This document shows positions 18,379 through 27,304 of a stretch of 64,000 nt of DNA, piece by piece; position 1 is the stretch's first letter, and each line of letters begins with the position of its first letter. The position numbers were made by a program, and so were the translations under genes. The DNA is from Labedella populi (GTDB lineage Bacteria > Actinomycetota > Actinomycetes > Actinomycetales > Microbacteriaceae), in assembly GCF_004078655.1 (NCBI RefSeq), contig NZ_RZNC01000003.1, positions 62,001-126,000 on the forward strand. The letters are read 5' to 3'. The notes below the pieces were generated by a model. That model did no database searches and was not told the DNA's origin. It saw only the letters and a program-made list of their open reading frames with translations.

Positions 18379-19068
18379 GTGCGCTTCGACGTCGTCACGA
18401 TCTTCCCCGAGTTCTTCGACACCCTCGACATCTCGCTCCTCGGTCGCGCCCGTCGTGGCGGGACGGTGTCCTGGTCGATCCACGACCTGCGCGGCCACAC
18501 CCACGACCGGCACCGCACCGTCGACGACACCCCGTACGGCGGCGGCGCTGGCATGGTCATGCGGCCGGAGCCGTGGGGGGAGGCCCTCGACGGCATCCTC
18601 GAGGGCGCGGACGACCCGCTCGTGATATTCCCCTCGCCCGCCGGCGACGTCTTCACGCAGTCCATGGCGCGCGAGTTGAGCGCGGAGAGCCATCTCGTCT
18701 TCGGGTGCGGGCGCTACGAGGGCATCGATCAACGGGTCGTCGACCACACGGCGGCGCGAGCGCGCACGCGGCTCGTGAGCATCGGTGACTACGTGCTCAA
18801 CGGGGGAGAGGTCGCCGTCGTGGCGATGCTCGAGGCGATCGTCCGCCTCGTGCCGGGCGTCGTCGGCAACCCCGAGAGTCTCGTCGAGGAGTCCCACGAG
18901 GACGGTCTCCTCGAATACCCCTCCTACACGAAGCCGCAGGAATGGCGGGGGATGACCGTTCCCGACGTGCTGCTGAGCGGCAACCACCGCGCCATCGCCG
19001 AGTGGCGTCACCAGGCGAGTGTCGAGCGCACCCGTCGCGTGCGTCCCGATCTGCTTCCTCCCGAGTAG
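18379..19068 (+). CDS. trmD: tRNA (guanine37-N1)-methyltransferase
   Basis: TrmD methylates G37 next to the anticodon to prevent frameshifting, using SAM bound in a trefoil knot. The 229-aa protein begins [16 protein letters not shown] and has the [16 protein letters not shown] loop, the knot segment [27 protein letters not shown], and the C-terminal [18 protein letters not shown] 18379 is 11 nt after rimM. It ends the rpsP operon; rplS, which often follows trmD directly, is here separated by map and a small membrane gene. Confidence 0.97.
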   Translation: MRFDVVTIFPEFFDTLDISLLGRARRGGTVSWSIHDLRGHTHDRHRTVDDTPYGGGAGMVMRPEPWGEALDGILEGADDPLVIFPSPAGDVFTQSMARELSAESHLVFGCGRYEGIDQRVVDHTAARARTRLVSIGDYVLNGGEVAVVAMLEAIVRLVPGVVGNPESLVEESHEDGLLEYPSYTKPQEWRGMTVPDVLLSGNHRAIAEWRHQASVERTRRVRPDLLPPE

Positions 19069-19151
19069 CGAACCGCCGGCCAGGTCCGAGCGAGGCCCGG
19101 CGCGCTCGTGGGGGCTACCCGCTCGCTGAGATCAGCCGCGCTCGGTGACGA

Positions 19152-19919
19152 TCAGGCCCGAGCGGTGAGGATGATCGGGCCGTCCTCGGTGATCGCGATC
19201 GTGTGCTCCATGTGGGCCCCGCGCGAGCCGTCGGTGCTGCGGAGGGTCCAGCCGTCCTTGTCCGTCACGATCTCGTCGGTCGACTGCAGGAACCACGGTT
19301 CGATGGCGATGACGAGCCCGGGGCGCAGCGGGTAGCCGCGGCCGGCGCGGCCGTCGTTCGGGATGTGCGGGTCGCCGTGCATCGTGCGTCCGACGCCGTG
19401 TCCGCCGAAGTCGGTGTTGATCGAGTAACCCGCCGCAGTCGCCACGGCGGAGATGGCAGCCGAGATGTCGCCCACTTTCGCCCCCGAGGTCGCCGCCGCG
19501 ATACCCGCCTCGAGTGCGCGCGTCGTGACCTCGATGAGCCGGACGTCTTCGGGGCGCTTCTTGCCGACGATCACGCTCACCGCGGAATCGGCCACCCAGC
19601 CGTCGACGGCGGCGGCGAAGTCGAGGCTGACGAGGTCACCGTCGCGCAAGCGGTAGTTGTGGGGGAGACCGTGGAGGACCGCGTCGTTCACGGATGTGCA
19701 GAGGACCTTGCCGAAGGGCATCGCGCCGAAGGACGGATGGTAGTCGATGTAACTCGAGACCGCTCCGCGATCACGGATCATGTCGTGGGCGAGAGCGTCG
19801 AGCTCCAGGAGGTTGACGCCGACGGCCGCTTCGGACGAGACCCTCGTCAGCACCTCGGCGACGAAACGCCCGGCGGGCCGCATCTCCTCGATCTCGGCGG
19901 GTGTACGCAGTTCGATCAT
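19152..19919 (-). CDS. map: type I methionyl aminopeptidase
   Basis: This dinuclear metal enzyme removes the initiator Met from new proteins. Metal ligands are visible in VSLDFAAAVDGWVADSAV (two Asp), GGHGVGRTMHGDP (His), IAIEPW (Glu) and GAHMEHTIAI (Glu). Two ATGs lie in tandem at 19922 and 19919; AGGAGG ends 4 nt before the second and 1 nt before the first, so I prefer 19919 (255 aa, MIELRTPAEIEEM). It is divergent from the next gene and convergent with trmD. Confidence 0.95.
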   Translation of the reverse strand: MIELRTPAEIEEMRPAGRFVAEVLTRVSSEAAVGVNLLELDALAHDMIRDRGAVSSYIDYHPSFGAMPFGKVLCTSVNDAVLHGLPHNYRLRDGDLVSLDFAAAVDGWVADSAVSVIVGKKRPEDVRLIEVTTRALEAGIAAATSGAKVGDISAAISAVATAAGYSINTDFGGHGVGRTMHGDPHIPNDGRAGRGYPLRPGLVIAIEPWFLQSTDEIVTDKDGWTLRSTDGSRGAHMEHTIAITEDGPIILTARA

Positions 19920-20002
19920 CATTCCTCCTGGTCACATTCTCGCAGGCTCCGGCGCGGGTTCCGCGCACAGCCGCCGTTCCGAGAACTCCCAGCGGCGGAT
20001 CC

Positions 20003-20008
20003 TAGGAT
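20003..20008 (+). promoter_or_regulatory. -10 hexamer TAGGAT, leaderless promoter
   Basis: TAGGAT ends 6 nt before the ATG of the small membrane protein gene. No SD is seen between them. Confidence 0.55.
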
Positions 20009-20014
20009 TCAGTC

Positions 20015-20503
20015 ATGGTGCTCCGCCGCGCGTTCTACTACTGGCAATTCGTCGCCGCGCTCGTGCTGCCGCTCTGGCTCTTCGTCGGGTGGGGCTTCTC
20101 GAGCGGCAGCGGTTGGTCGTTCGTCGGCCTGCTCGTCCTCGCGCCCATCCTCTTCGTCTTCATGCTCGTCGTCAGCGTCGTCGTGTACATGCGCTCGAGT
20201 GTCCGTCGGGCGAACGCGGTCTCGTGGTGGGACGTCGGAGTGATCGGGGCGTGGCATGCGTCGATCGTCGCTTTCGGCTTCTTCGCCGACGGCAACTCGG
20301 CGATCGCGGTGCTCGGCGTGGCCCTCGCCCTCGCATCGTTCTGGTCCGCTGCGTGGCAACTCGTGTCGGAGACCCGGGCCAAGGCCCGCGAGGCTCTCCG
20401 CGAATTCGAACAGATGACATCGCGACCGGAGCGTCCGCGACCCCCGGTCGTCGACGGCGGTGTGTACATCGTCACCGAGTCGCGCGACGACCGCATCCCG
20501 TGA
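20015..20503 (+). CDS. small integral membrane protein, unknown function
   Basis: I do not recognise a family. The 162-aa protein has about four hydrophobic stretches: residues 10-27, 35-58, 72-86 and 90-110. A basic, charged cytoplasmic-looking tail (ETRAKAREALREFEQM) and a short Pro-rich segment follow. It lies between map (divergent) and rplS, with its own leaderless-type promoter. No transporter or enzyme motif is visible. Confidence 0.8.
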   Translation: MVLRRAFYYWQFVAALVLPLWLFVGWGFSSGSGWSFVGLLVLAPILFVFMLVVSVVVYMRSSVRRANAVSWWDVGVIGAWHASIVAFGFFADGNSAIAVLGVALALASFWSAAWQLVSETRAKAREALREFEQMTSRPERPRPPVVDGGVYIVTESRDDRIP

Positions 20504-20508
20504 TCCTT

Positions 20509-20538
20509 TTGCGGTCGGGCGTGTCGCCGTGCCACAAT
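20509..20538 (+). promoter_or_regulatory. rplS promoter
   Basis: TTGCGG (20509-20514) and CACAAT (20533-20538) are separated by 18 bp, a fair sigma70-type match. The predicted transcript has an untranslated leader of about 110 nt before rplS; I see no recognisable L19 leader fold. Confidence 0.45.
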
Positions 20539-20658
20539 AGACGATTGTGCCGCGCACGGGTTCTGCCCCTGGGGAATCCCGCGTTCTGATGCGGCGCACC
20601 CCATCGTTGACAACCGAATGCGCGATCGACCAGAGGCGGTCGCAGAGAGTGAATCATC

Positions 20659-21006
20659 ATGCACATCCTCGACTCCGTCGATGCAGCATCCCTGAAGTCG
20701 GATATCCCCGACTTCCGCGCCGGCGACACCGTCAAGGTGCACGTGAACATCATCGAGGGCAACCGCTCGCGTATCCAGGTGTTCCAGGGCGTCGTCATCG
20801 GGCGCTCCGGCGAGGGCGTCCGCGAGACCTTCACGGTCCGCAAGGTCAGCTTCCAGGTCGGCGTCGAGCGCACCTTCCCGGTGCACTCCCCGAACATCGA
20901 CCACATCGAGGTCGTCACCCGCGGTGACGTGCGTCGCGCGAAGCTCTACTACCTCCGCGACCTGCGTGGCAAGAAGGCGAAGATCAAGGAGAAGCGCGAC
21001 GCCTGA
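20659..21006 (+). CDS. rplS: 50S ribosomal protein L19
   Basis: L19 lies at the 30S-50S interface. The 115-aa protein has the canonical [40 protein letters not shown] and [20 protein letters not shown] segments. AGAGAG lies upstream of the ATG at SD distance. A 10-bp GC-rich hairpin lies 35 nt past the stop, overlapping the lepB promoter region. Confidence 0.98.
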   Translation: MHILDSVDAASLKSDIPDFRAGDTVKVHVNIIEGNRSRIQVFQGVVIGRSGEGVRETFTVRKVSFQVGVERTFPVHSPNIDHIEVVTRGDVRRAKLYYLRDLRGKKAKIKEKRDA

Positions 21007-21040
21007 TCGCGTCCGCTGACGCCCCGCGCGTCGTCTCCAC

Positions 21041-21074
21041 GGAGCTCCCCCCGGTTATGCTGGTGGGGAGCTCC
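21041..21074 (+). terminator. hairpin between rplS and lepB
   Basis: GGAGCTCCCC (21041-21050) is the reverse complement of GGGGAGCTCC (21065-21074), with a 14-nt loop. The loop contains the TATGCT -10 box for lepB, so terminator and promoter are interleaved. There is no T run. Confidence 0.5.
21056..21061 (+). promoter_or_regulatory. -10 hexamer TATGCT for lepB
   Basis: A good -10 match 23 nt before the lepB ATG, placed in the loop of the rplS downstream hairpin. No clear -35 element. Confidence 0.4.
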
Positions 21075-21084
21075 GGGCGGTTAA

Positions 21085-21837
21085 ATGACAGACAACACTC
21101 TCTCGGTGGACGACACGTCCACCCGGCCGAGGCGTACTCAGCAGCGTAAGCGCGGCGCGTTGTACTTCCTCCGCGATCTGCTCGTGATCTTCGTGGTCGC
21201 GCTGCTCGTCTCCTTCCTCGTGAAGACGTTCCTCATCCGCTCGTTCTACATCCCGTCCGGCTCGATGCAGAACACCCTCCAGATCGACGACCGGATCATC
21301 GTCAACCAGCTCGTGCCCGAAGTCGTGCCGCTCTCGCGCGGCGACGTCATCGTCTTCCGTGATCCGGGGGGATGGCTCGAGGGCACGCCCGAACCTGCGC
21401 AACCGGCGATCGTCGAGGCGATCGACTGGACGCTCGGTCTCGTGGGGCTGACCTCTCCGGACAGCGACGAGCATCTCATCAAGCGGCTCATCGGACTCCC
21501 CGGTGACCACGTCGTCTGCTGCAACACTCTCGGACAGTTGAGCGTCAACGGCGTTCCGCTCGACGAGCCGTACGTCGTGAAGCCCGACCCGTCGTCACCG
21601 GTCTCCGCCGACGACTTCGACGTCGTCGTGCCCGCCGACTCCCTCTGGGTCATGGGCGACAACCGGTACAACTCGAAGGATTCGCGGTACAACACCGAGA
21701 CCCCCGGGGGCGGGTACGTCCCCGTCGACGACGTGGTAGGCCGCGCCTTCGTCGTGAGCTGGCCCCTCGCCCACTGGTCCTGGCTCGACGATTACCCGGA
21801 CGTCTTCGACGCCGTTCCGGAGCCCGCCGACCGATGA
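21085..21837 (+). CDS. lepB: signal peptidase I
   Basis: LepB cleaves signal peptides at the outer face of the membrane with a Ser/Lys dyad. The 250-aa protein has a short basic cytoplasmic N-terminus, one transmembrane helix (about residues 33-51), the nucleophile motif FYIPSGSMQNTL with Ser60, the general base in LIKRLIGLPGDHV with Lys133, and the box WVMGDNRYNSKDSRYN. A single N-terminal anchor is the usual Gram-positive type. rnhB follows after 10 nt. Confidence 0.97.
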   Translation: MTDNTLSVDDTSTRPRRTQQRKRGALYFLRDLLVIFVVALLVSFLVKTFLIRSFYIPSGSMQNTLQIDDRIIVNQLVPEVVPLSRGDVIVFRDPGGWLEGTPEPAQPAIVEAIDWTLGLVGLTSPDSDEHLIKRLIGLPGDHVVCCNTLGQLSVNGVPLDEPYVVKPDPSSPVSADDFDVVVPADSLWVMGDNRYNSKDSRYNTETPGGGYVPVDDVVGRAFVVSWPLAHWSWLDDYPDVFDAVPEPADR

Positions 21838-21847
21838 GGGTGGATCG

Positions 21848-22495
21848 ATGATGGCCGTCGTCCTGCCGCACCTCGACGTGGAACGCGACCTCTGGGCCCG
21901 CGGGTCACACGTCGTCATCGGGATCGACGAAGTCGGTCGTGGGGCCATCGCAGGACCCGTCGCGGTCGGTGTCGCGGCCATCGACGTCTCCTGCTCGGTC
22001 ATCCCCGATGGAGTGCGCGACTCCAAGCTTCTGAGCGAGAAGCGGCGGGAGCAACTCGAGCCGATCGTGATCGAGTGGGCGGTCGCCACCGCCGTCGGCT
22101 TCGCCGAGGCGCACGAGATCGACGAACTCGGGATCATGCGGTGCCTCGGCCTCGCCGGTAAGCGGGCCCTCACCTCCCTCCACGAGCAGGGCGTCGATGT
22201 GCGCACCAGTACGCTGCTCCTCGACGGCAACCACGACTACCTGAGCACGTCGTTGTCGACGCCGCTCCACATCGTCACGAGGGTGAAGGCCGATCGGGAC
22301 TGCGGCTCGGTCGCCGCTGCCTCGGTCGTTGCGAAAGTCGCGCGGGATCGCGTGATGATCGCGCGCCACGCCGAGCATCCGGACTACGGGTGGGCCGGCA
22401 ACAAGGGTTACGGGAGCTCCTCCCACCTGGAGGCGATCGGGAGCGTTGGAGCGACGGCGCATCACCGTCGTACCTGGCTGCACGCGACCGCCTAG
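21848..22495 (+). CDS. rnhB: ribonuclease HII
   Basis: RNase HII removes ribonucleotides and RNA-DNA hybrids. The 215-aa protein has GIDEVGRGAIAGPVAV with catalytic Asp27 and Glu28, DSKLLSEKRRE, the third acidic residue in RVKADRDCGSVAAASVVAKV and YGWAGNKGYGS. Tandem ATGs at 21848 and 21851 follow a GAGGGTGG SD, so either may be used. It is in line with lepB upstream and DUF2469 downstream. Confidence 0.96.
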   Translation: MMAVVLPHLDVERDLWARGSHVVIGIDEVGRGAIAGPVAVGVAAIDVSCSVIPDGVRDSKLLSEKRREQLEPIVIEWAVATAVGFAEAHEIDELGIMRCLGLAGKRALTSLHEQGVDVRTSTLLLDGNHDYLSTSLSTPLHIVTRVKADRDCGSVAAASVVAKVARDRVMIARHAEHPDYGWAGNKGYGSSSHLEAIGSVGATAHHRRTWLHATA

Positions 22496-22498
22496 GAT
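22493..22498 (+). promoter_or_regulatory. -10 hexamer TAGGAT for DUF2469 gene
   Basis: TAGGAT overlaps the rnhB stop (its TAG) and ends 7 nt before ATG 22506, the leaderless arrangement seen elsewhere in the window. Confidence 0.45.
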
Positions 22499-22505
22499 GG
22501 GATCG

Positions 22506-22829
22506 ATGGACGACGAAGAGATCGAAGACTACGACAGGGAAGTCGAACTCGCGCTGTACCGAGAGTACCGAGACATCGTGGGGCAGTTCGCCTATGTGAT
22601 CGAGACGGAACGCCGCTTCTACCTCGCGAACGAGGTCGAGTTCGTCCGTCGCGACACCGAGCACGACTTCTACTTCGAGATCACGATGCGCGACGTCTGG
22701 GTGTGGGACGTCTACCGGTCCGACCGGTTCGTGAAGTCCGTGCGTGTGCTGACGTTCAAGGACGTCAACATCGAGGAGCTCTCAAGCCGTGACTTCGAGC
22801 TGCCGAAGGAACTCGCGCTCGACGAGTAG
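22506..22829 (+). CDS. DUF2469 family protein
   Basis: This small 107-aa protein is conserved next to rnhB in actinobacteria; its function is unknown. It starts MDDEEIEDYDREVELALYRE, with a very acidic N-terminus, and has the conserved core FAYVIETERRFYLAN and FYFEITMRDVWVWDVYR. No membrane segment or catalytic motif is visible. ATG 22506 matches the family N-terminus; an upstream open frame inside rnhB is not used. Confidence 0.92.
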   Translation: MDDEEIEDYDREVELALYREYRDIVGQFAYVIETERRFYLANEVEFVRRDTEHDFYFEITMRDVWVWDVYRSDRFVKSVRVLTFKDVNIEELSSRDFELPKELALDE

Positions 22830-22937
22830 GCGTGGTCCGTCGTCCACAGGCCGCGGTTGACGCTTCGGTCCACCGCGGGGCACGACGGGGGCCGGCAGCG
22901 GACTCTCGAGCGTGATGCTCGTGTGCGGAGGTCGCAC

Positions 22938-23294
22938 ATGGCATCGAAGGACGTACTGGGACGGCGCGGCGAGGATCTCGCCGCGGGATTCCTGGAGCGG
23001 GCGGGGTACGAGATCCTCGACCGCAACTGGCGGAGCACGACCGGCGAGATCGACATCGTCGCGCAGAGCGGCGGAGTCGTCGCGATCGTCGAGGTCAAGA
23101 CGCGCTCGGGCGTGTCCTCGGGGCACCCGTTCGAGGCGATCACGTATCAGAAGCTCCGGCGACTCCGCTCGCTCGCGGCGGAGTGGTGCACGGCAGCAGG
23201 TCGCTCGAGCCGTGTCGTCCGGATCGATGTCGTCGGAGTCGTGGCGCCCCCGGGCGCCCCCGCTGTCATCGAGCACCTCATCGGGGTGTCCTGA
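22938..23294 (+). CDS. YraN family endonuclease-like protein
   Basis: YraN (UPF0102) proteins have a restriction-endonuclease-like fold with unknown cellular role. The 118-aa product has GRRGEDLAAGFLERAGY, RNWRSTTGEIDIVA and VEVKTRSG, giving the E / D / E-x-K catalytic pattern of the fold. GGAGG lies 6 nt before ATG 22938. Its stop overlaps the comM ATG by one base. The yraN-comM-dprA order is the usual natural-transformation-associated cluster. Confidence 0.93.
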   Translation: MASKDVLGRRGEDLAAGFLERAGYEILDRNWRSTTGEIDIVAQSGGVVAIVEVKTRSGVSSGHPFEAITYQKLRRLRSLAAEWCTAAGRSSRVVRIDVVGVVAPPGAPAVIEHLIGVS

Positions 23295-24829
23295 TGGCGG
23301 TCGCTCGGACATGGGCGGTCAGTCTGCTCGGTCTGGAAGGCGCGCTCGTCGAGGTCGAGACCGACGTCTCGTCGGGGTTGCCCCGCTTCATCATCATCGG
23401 GCTGGCCGATCGCGCCATCTCGGAGGCCGAGGGTCGAGTCCGGCAAGCCGTCGTCAATTCCGATTGCGCCCTCCCTCCGCATCGCATCACCGTGAATCTG
23501 TCGCCCGCCGGGCTTCCCAAGAACGGGACAGCTTTCGACCTCGCGATCGCCCTCTCGTGCCTCGCCGCGACAGGCCACGTCGAGTCGTCGTCGATCGCCC
23601 GTGTCGTCCATGCCGGGGAACTGGGACTCGACGGTCGGCTGCGGCCGACGCCCGGCATCCTCCCGATCGTGCGCGCCGCCCGGCGGGCCGGTCGCGATGT
23701 CGTTATGGTGCCGTCGGCCAACGCCGCTGAGGCGTCACTCGTTCCCGGCATCCGCGTCGTCACGGTCGACTCGTTGCGCGCCGCCGCGATCTGGCACGGT
23801 GCAGAACTCGATGTGGGCGACCCCGTGCTCGAGCCGGTCGTCGGCCCGACGGCCGCGCCAGCGGAGCACCTCGAGTTGGCCGATGTGCTCGGCCAGGACG
23901 ACGCCGTCGAGGCGCTCGTCACGGCTGCCGCGGGGGGACATCATCTGTTCCTGCTGGGGCCGCCGGGCTCCGGCAAGACCATGCTCGCAGAGCGGCTGCC
24001 GGGGATCCTCCCGCCACTCTCGACGGATGCGGCGCTCGATGTGTCCTCCGTTCGGTCGCTGGGCGGCGAGAGGGTCGGCGACGTCCTCGACAGGGTGCCG
24101 CCTTTCGAGGGCCCTCATCACACCGCGACGGCCGCAGCAGTGGTCGGGGGAGGGAGCGGCGTCATCCGGCCCGGTGCCGTCGCTCGCGCGAGCCACGGGG
24201 TGCTGTTCCTCGATGAGGCGCCGGAGTTCGCGCGCGTCGTCCTCGACTGCCTGCGGCAACCGCTGGAGACGGGATGGATCACCATCCACCGCGCGAACGC
24301 CGTCGCGCGGTTCCCGGCCCGAGTCCAGTTGGTCCTCGCCGCCAATCCCTGTCCGTGCGGTCAGTACGGCGCACCCGAGTCGGCGTGCCAGTGCGCGCCG
24401 TCGGCCATCCGGCGATACTTCTCCCGCATCTCGGGTCCGTTGCTGGATCGGATCGACCTCCAGGTCACGGTGCGCCGCGTCTCGAGCGCGGCCGCACGGC
24501 TCGCGAGTGAGCGGCCGGCTTCCACGTCCGCCCACGCTCGCTCGCGTGTCCTCGACGCTCGTGGGCGTGCCGAGAAGCGATTGCGCGGCACACCCTGGAG
24601 TCTCAACGCGCACGTCCCCGGGGCCTATTTGCGTTCGTCTCCGATCGCGCTTCCCTCGACCGCGCTCCGGCCCCTCGATCGCGGTCTCGAGCGCGGGGCG
24701 CTGACGATGCGCGGGTACGACCGCGTGCTCCGCGTCGCCTGGACCCTCGCGGACCTCCGCGGCAGCGCCGGCCCCGATCTCGACGATGTGAGTCGAGCGC
24801 TCTTCCTGCGGAAGGGGATCGCCGCATGA
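23294..24829 (+). CDS. comM: YifB/ComM-family Mg-chelatase-like AAA+ ATPase
   Basis: ComM is a hexameric helicase that promotes branch migration during natural transformation. The 511-aa protein begins MAVARTWAVSLLGLEGALVE, with the N-terminal Lon-protease-like domain (VNLSPAGLPKNGTAFDLAIA), then Walker A LGPPGSGKTMLAERLPGIL, Walker B LFLDEAPEF and the cysteine cluster AANPCPCGQYGAPESACQC before the arginine finger region. dprA overlaps its end by an ATGA. Confidence 0.95.
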   Translation: MAVARTWAVSLLGLEGALVEVETDVSSGLPRFIIIGLADRAISEAEGRVRQAVVNSDCALPPHRITVNLSPAGLPKNGTAFDLAIALSCLAATGHVESSSIARVVHAGELGLDGRLRPTPGILPIVRAARRAGRDVVMVPSANAAEASLVPGIRVVTVDSLRAAAIWHGAELDVGDPVLEPVVGPTAAPAEHLELADVLGQDDAVEALVTAAAGGHHLFLLGPPGSGKTMLAERLPGILPPLSTDAALDVSSVRSLGGERVGDVLDRVPPFEGPHHTATAAAVVGGGSGVIRPGAVARASHGVLFLDEAPEFARVVLDCLRQPLETGWITIHRANAVARFPARVQLVLAANPCPCGQYGAPESACQCAPSAIRRYFSRISGPLLDRIDLQVTVRRVSSAAARLASERPASTSAHARSRVLDARGRAEKRLRGTPWSLNAHVPGAYLRSSPIALPSTALRPLDRGLERGALTMRGYDRVLRVAWTLADLRGSAGPDLDDVSRALFLRKGIAA

Positions 24830-26046
24830 GCGTCATGGGACTCCCCGAGGCCGAGGTGCTCGCGTCGGCGAGAAGCGTATCCGCCGCAGAGTCGCACGAC
24901 GACATGCTGTCCATCTTCGCGCGAGGTGCGTGGTCGTGCATCACGGAGCCGGGCGACGGCGCTGCCGGTGGGCTCGTCGCCGCACTGGGCGCGGTCGCCG
25001 CGCTCTCCGCGGTCGCCGAGCGGTGGTCCAGCGCGCGGGTGCGGGATCGATGCGAGTCGGAGGGCTTGTCCGACATCGCCGATGCCGTGGCCGCTGCGTG
25101 GGCCGCCGGCGCGTCCCGTTGGTACGGCAGGCTCGATTCGAGCGCGGTGTTGTCGTCGTTCGCACTCGCCGCGCGATCGCACGTCCGGCTGGCCTCACCG
25201 GGCGCCGAGGACTGGCCGGAGCGCCTCGGTGATCTCGGAGTCCACGCGCCGATCGCCCTCTGGGTGCGGTGCGGCCCGAGCACGGCGGGCTCGGCCTTTC
25301 CACGGTCCATCGCTCTCGTGGGAGCCCGCGCCGCAACGGGCTATGGCGAGCACGTGACGCTCGAGTCGGCCAGCGGACTCGTCGACCGGGGCTTCGCCAT
25401 CGTCTCCGGAGCGGCCTATGGCATCGACGGGATGGCGCACCGATCCGCCCTGGCCGCGAACGGCCGCACCATGGCGTTCCTCGCCGGGGGACTCGACCGC
25501 CCGTATCCGAGCGGCCACTCCGCGCTCATCGACCGGATCGCCGCGACCGGGGCCGTGTACTCGGAAGTGCCATGCGGCGCGGCGCCGACGAAGTGGCGCT
25601 TCCTCCAGCGCAACCGTCTCATCGCCGCGTCGACGCGCGCGACGGTCGTGCTCGAAGCGGGCCGGCGAAGCGGTTCACTCAACACGGCCGGCCACGCTTC
25701 GGCACTCGGTCGCGCGCTCGGTGCCGTTCCCGGGCCCGTCACCTCCGCCGCGTCCGCCGGTTGTCACCGGCTCTTCCGGGAGTACGACGCGATCTGCGTC
25801 ACGACGGCGGCCGAGATGGCGGAACTGGCCGAACCGGCGTCGAGCGGCGAGCACGGAGCGATGACCCTCGCCGTCGATGAGACCGCGCGGTCGATCCTCG
25901 CCGTGCTCCGGCGGAACGTCGGCCTCTCCATCGTGGAGGTGGCGGAGAGGACCGGGGTCGGGACCGCCGCGGCGCAGTCATCGCTCGCCGTGCTCGAGCT
26001 CGAGGGCTCGACCCGGGAGACCGCGACGGGGTGGCGCCTCGCATGA
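24826..26046 (+). CDS. dprA: DNA processing protein DprA
   Basis: DprA loads RecA on incoming single-stranded DNA. The 406-aa protein has a Rossmann-like core: ALVGARAATGYGEHVT, IVSGAAYGIDGMAHRSAL, FLAGGLDRPYPSGH, SEVPCGAAPTKWRFLQRNRLIA, EAGRRSGSLNTAGHA and GRALGAVPGPVTSAASAGCH. A C-terminal winged-helix-like region follows. Its ATG overlaps the comM stop. Whether this organism is naturally transformable cannot be told from comM and dprA alone. Confidence 0.96.
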   Translation: MSVMGLPEAEVLASARSVSAAESHDDMLSIFARGAWSCITEPGDGAAGGLVAALGAVAALSAVAERWSSARVRDRCESEGLSDIADAVAAAWAAGASRWYGRLDSSAVLSSFALAARSHVRLASPGAEDWPERLGDLGVHAPIALWVRCGPSTAGSAFPRSIALVGARAATGYGEHVTLESASGLVDRGFAIVSGAAYGIDGMAHRSALAANGRTMAFLAGGLDRPYPSGHSALIDRIAATGAVYSEVPCGAAPTKWRFLQRNRLIAASTRATVVLEAGRRSGSLNTAGHASALGRALGAVPGPVTSAASAGCHRLFREYDAICVTTAAEMAELAEPASSGEHGAMTLAVDETARSILAVLRRNVGLSIVEVAERTGVGTAAAQSSLAVLELEGSTRETATGWRLA

Positions 26047-26133
26047 ACAGGACCCGCGGCCTGCCACGCTCCGGGGGCGCGAGTGGGGTTCGACGCGACG
26101 GTGAGAGGGGGAAGCCGCATCGGTGGATGGGCG

Positions 26134-27159
26134 CTAGCGCTCGGTCTCCGCCTCCGCCGCACGGTCCTGGTCGACGACGCGGCGCGCCGATCGTGCTGCG
26201 CTCTCGGCCCGCTTCCACTCGAGTTCGCGCGAGCGGATATCGGCGGTGAGCGCATCGACCTCGGCTACAGCGTCCTCGAGTCGTCTTTCGAGAGTCTGGA
26301 GGACATCCTTCTGGCGCGTCACCTCGGCGGCCAGTTCGTCTCGGCGGCCCGCGAGTGCGTCGCGTTCCCGTTCCCGACCCTCGCGGTCGGCTCGTGCACG
26401 GTCGGCCCGTTCCTCGGCCGCGCGAAGGCCACGCTCGTGCCGACGCCGGTCTCCGGCTGTCGGCCCCTCGGGTCGGTCCCTCGTCCGAGGGCGTTCCGTC
26501 GCGCCGCCGGTCCCGTCCACGGACGGGGCCGGTCGGAGCCGCGCGGATCGCCGCCCCGTCGGTTTCCGATCCTCGACGGCATCATCCTCGACGGCATCAT
26601 CCGCGACGACGTCATCGTCAGGGTCGACTCGGGTGAACTCCGCGGGCGGGAGCGCGACGATGCGAGCGAGGTCGTTCCGACTCATTCCTCCCGATCGAGG
26701 GGGAGCGGTCAACCGCCCGGTCGCAAGCGCCGCCTCGATGTCCGGGTCGCCCAGTGCGGCGGTGACCGTCTCCGCGAGATCCTCGGCCGCAGCCGGGCTC
26801 AGCGGCCTCCCCGCTGCGCTCGTGACAGAACGAGCCGCATCGACGAGGCGGTCGACAAGGGCGTGCCGAGAACCGGTGAGTTCCCGCAGTGCGTCCCGGT
26901 CACCCGTGCCCGATGCGGCCTCGATGCGCGCACGGAGATCGGAGATCTCCTGAACGAACCACGGCGAGGAGCGGAACAGCAGGTTGCTCGCCCATGCAGC
27001 TGCCGTGGGCTTCGTCAGGGCGGAGACCGCGGTCGCGAGCTCACGATCGCCAGCCTTCCGAGCGGCGGCGGCTCGAGCGTTCCGCGTCGAGGTGAAGGCG
27101 TCGAGCGAGGCGGCGTAGAGCTCGTCGGCTATGTCGATCAGCCCGTGTGGATCGGCCAT
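26134..27159 (-). CDS. hypothetical coiled-coil protein
   Basis: I do not recognise this family. The 341-aa protein has an Ala-rich helical N-terminal half ([36 protein letters not shown]), a disordered, Asp- and Arg-rich middle (about residues 175-240) with [11 protein letters not shown], and a C-terminal coiled coil (about residues 245-341) rich in Arg/Glu/Ala heptads. No signal peptide or membrane helix. It is convergent with dprA and divergent from xerC across 145 nt. Coding bias fits the neighbours, so it is a real gene. Confidence 0.82.
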   Translation of the reverse strand: MADPHGLIDIADELYAASLDAFTSTRNARAAAARKAGDRELATAVSALTKPTAAAWASNLLFRSSPWFVQEISDLRARIEAASGTGDRDALRELTGSRHALVDRLVDAARSVTSAAGRPLSPAAAEDLAETVTAALGDPDIEAALATGRLTAPPRSGGMSRNDLARIVALPPAEFTRVDPDDDVVADDAVEDDAVEDRKPTGRRSARLRPAPSVDGTGGATERPRTRDRPEGPTAGDRRRHERGLRAAEERADRARADREGRERERDALAGRRDELAAEVTRQKDVLQTLERRLEDAVAEVDALTADIRSRELEWKRAESAARSARRVVDQDRAAEAETER

Positions 27160-27304
27160 GGCCCGATTCCAGCACAGGACGACGGCGACGAAGGTCCGAC
27201 CCGGCGTGCGGCGACGGATCGACCGAGGCAGGGCGCATCACTCCGCCGGTCCCGGGCGGGCGCGCCGGACGCTCGAGAAACCGGAATCGGGGCATGCTGG
27301 ACAC

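Noticed and set aside
17041-19011. 656-codon minus-strand frame opposite rpsP-rimM-trmD
   Set aside because: It runs across four well-supported genes and the DADTT repeat and reads as low-complexity Ser/Val; antisense artefact.
25319-26046. Possible second gene inside dprA
   Set aside because: Alternative frames lack homology, and the DprA motifs are continuous.
27160-27304. N-terminal extension of xerC
   Set aside because: The frame is open upstream, but XerC family homology starts at ATG 27305 and the extension overlaps the divergent gene's 5' region.
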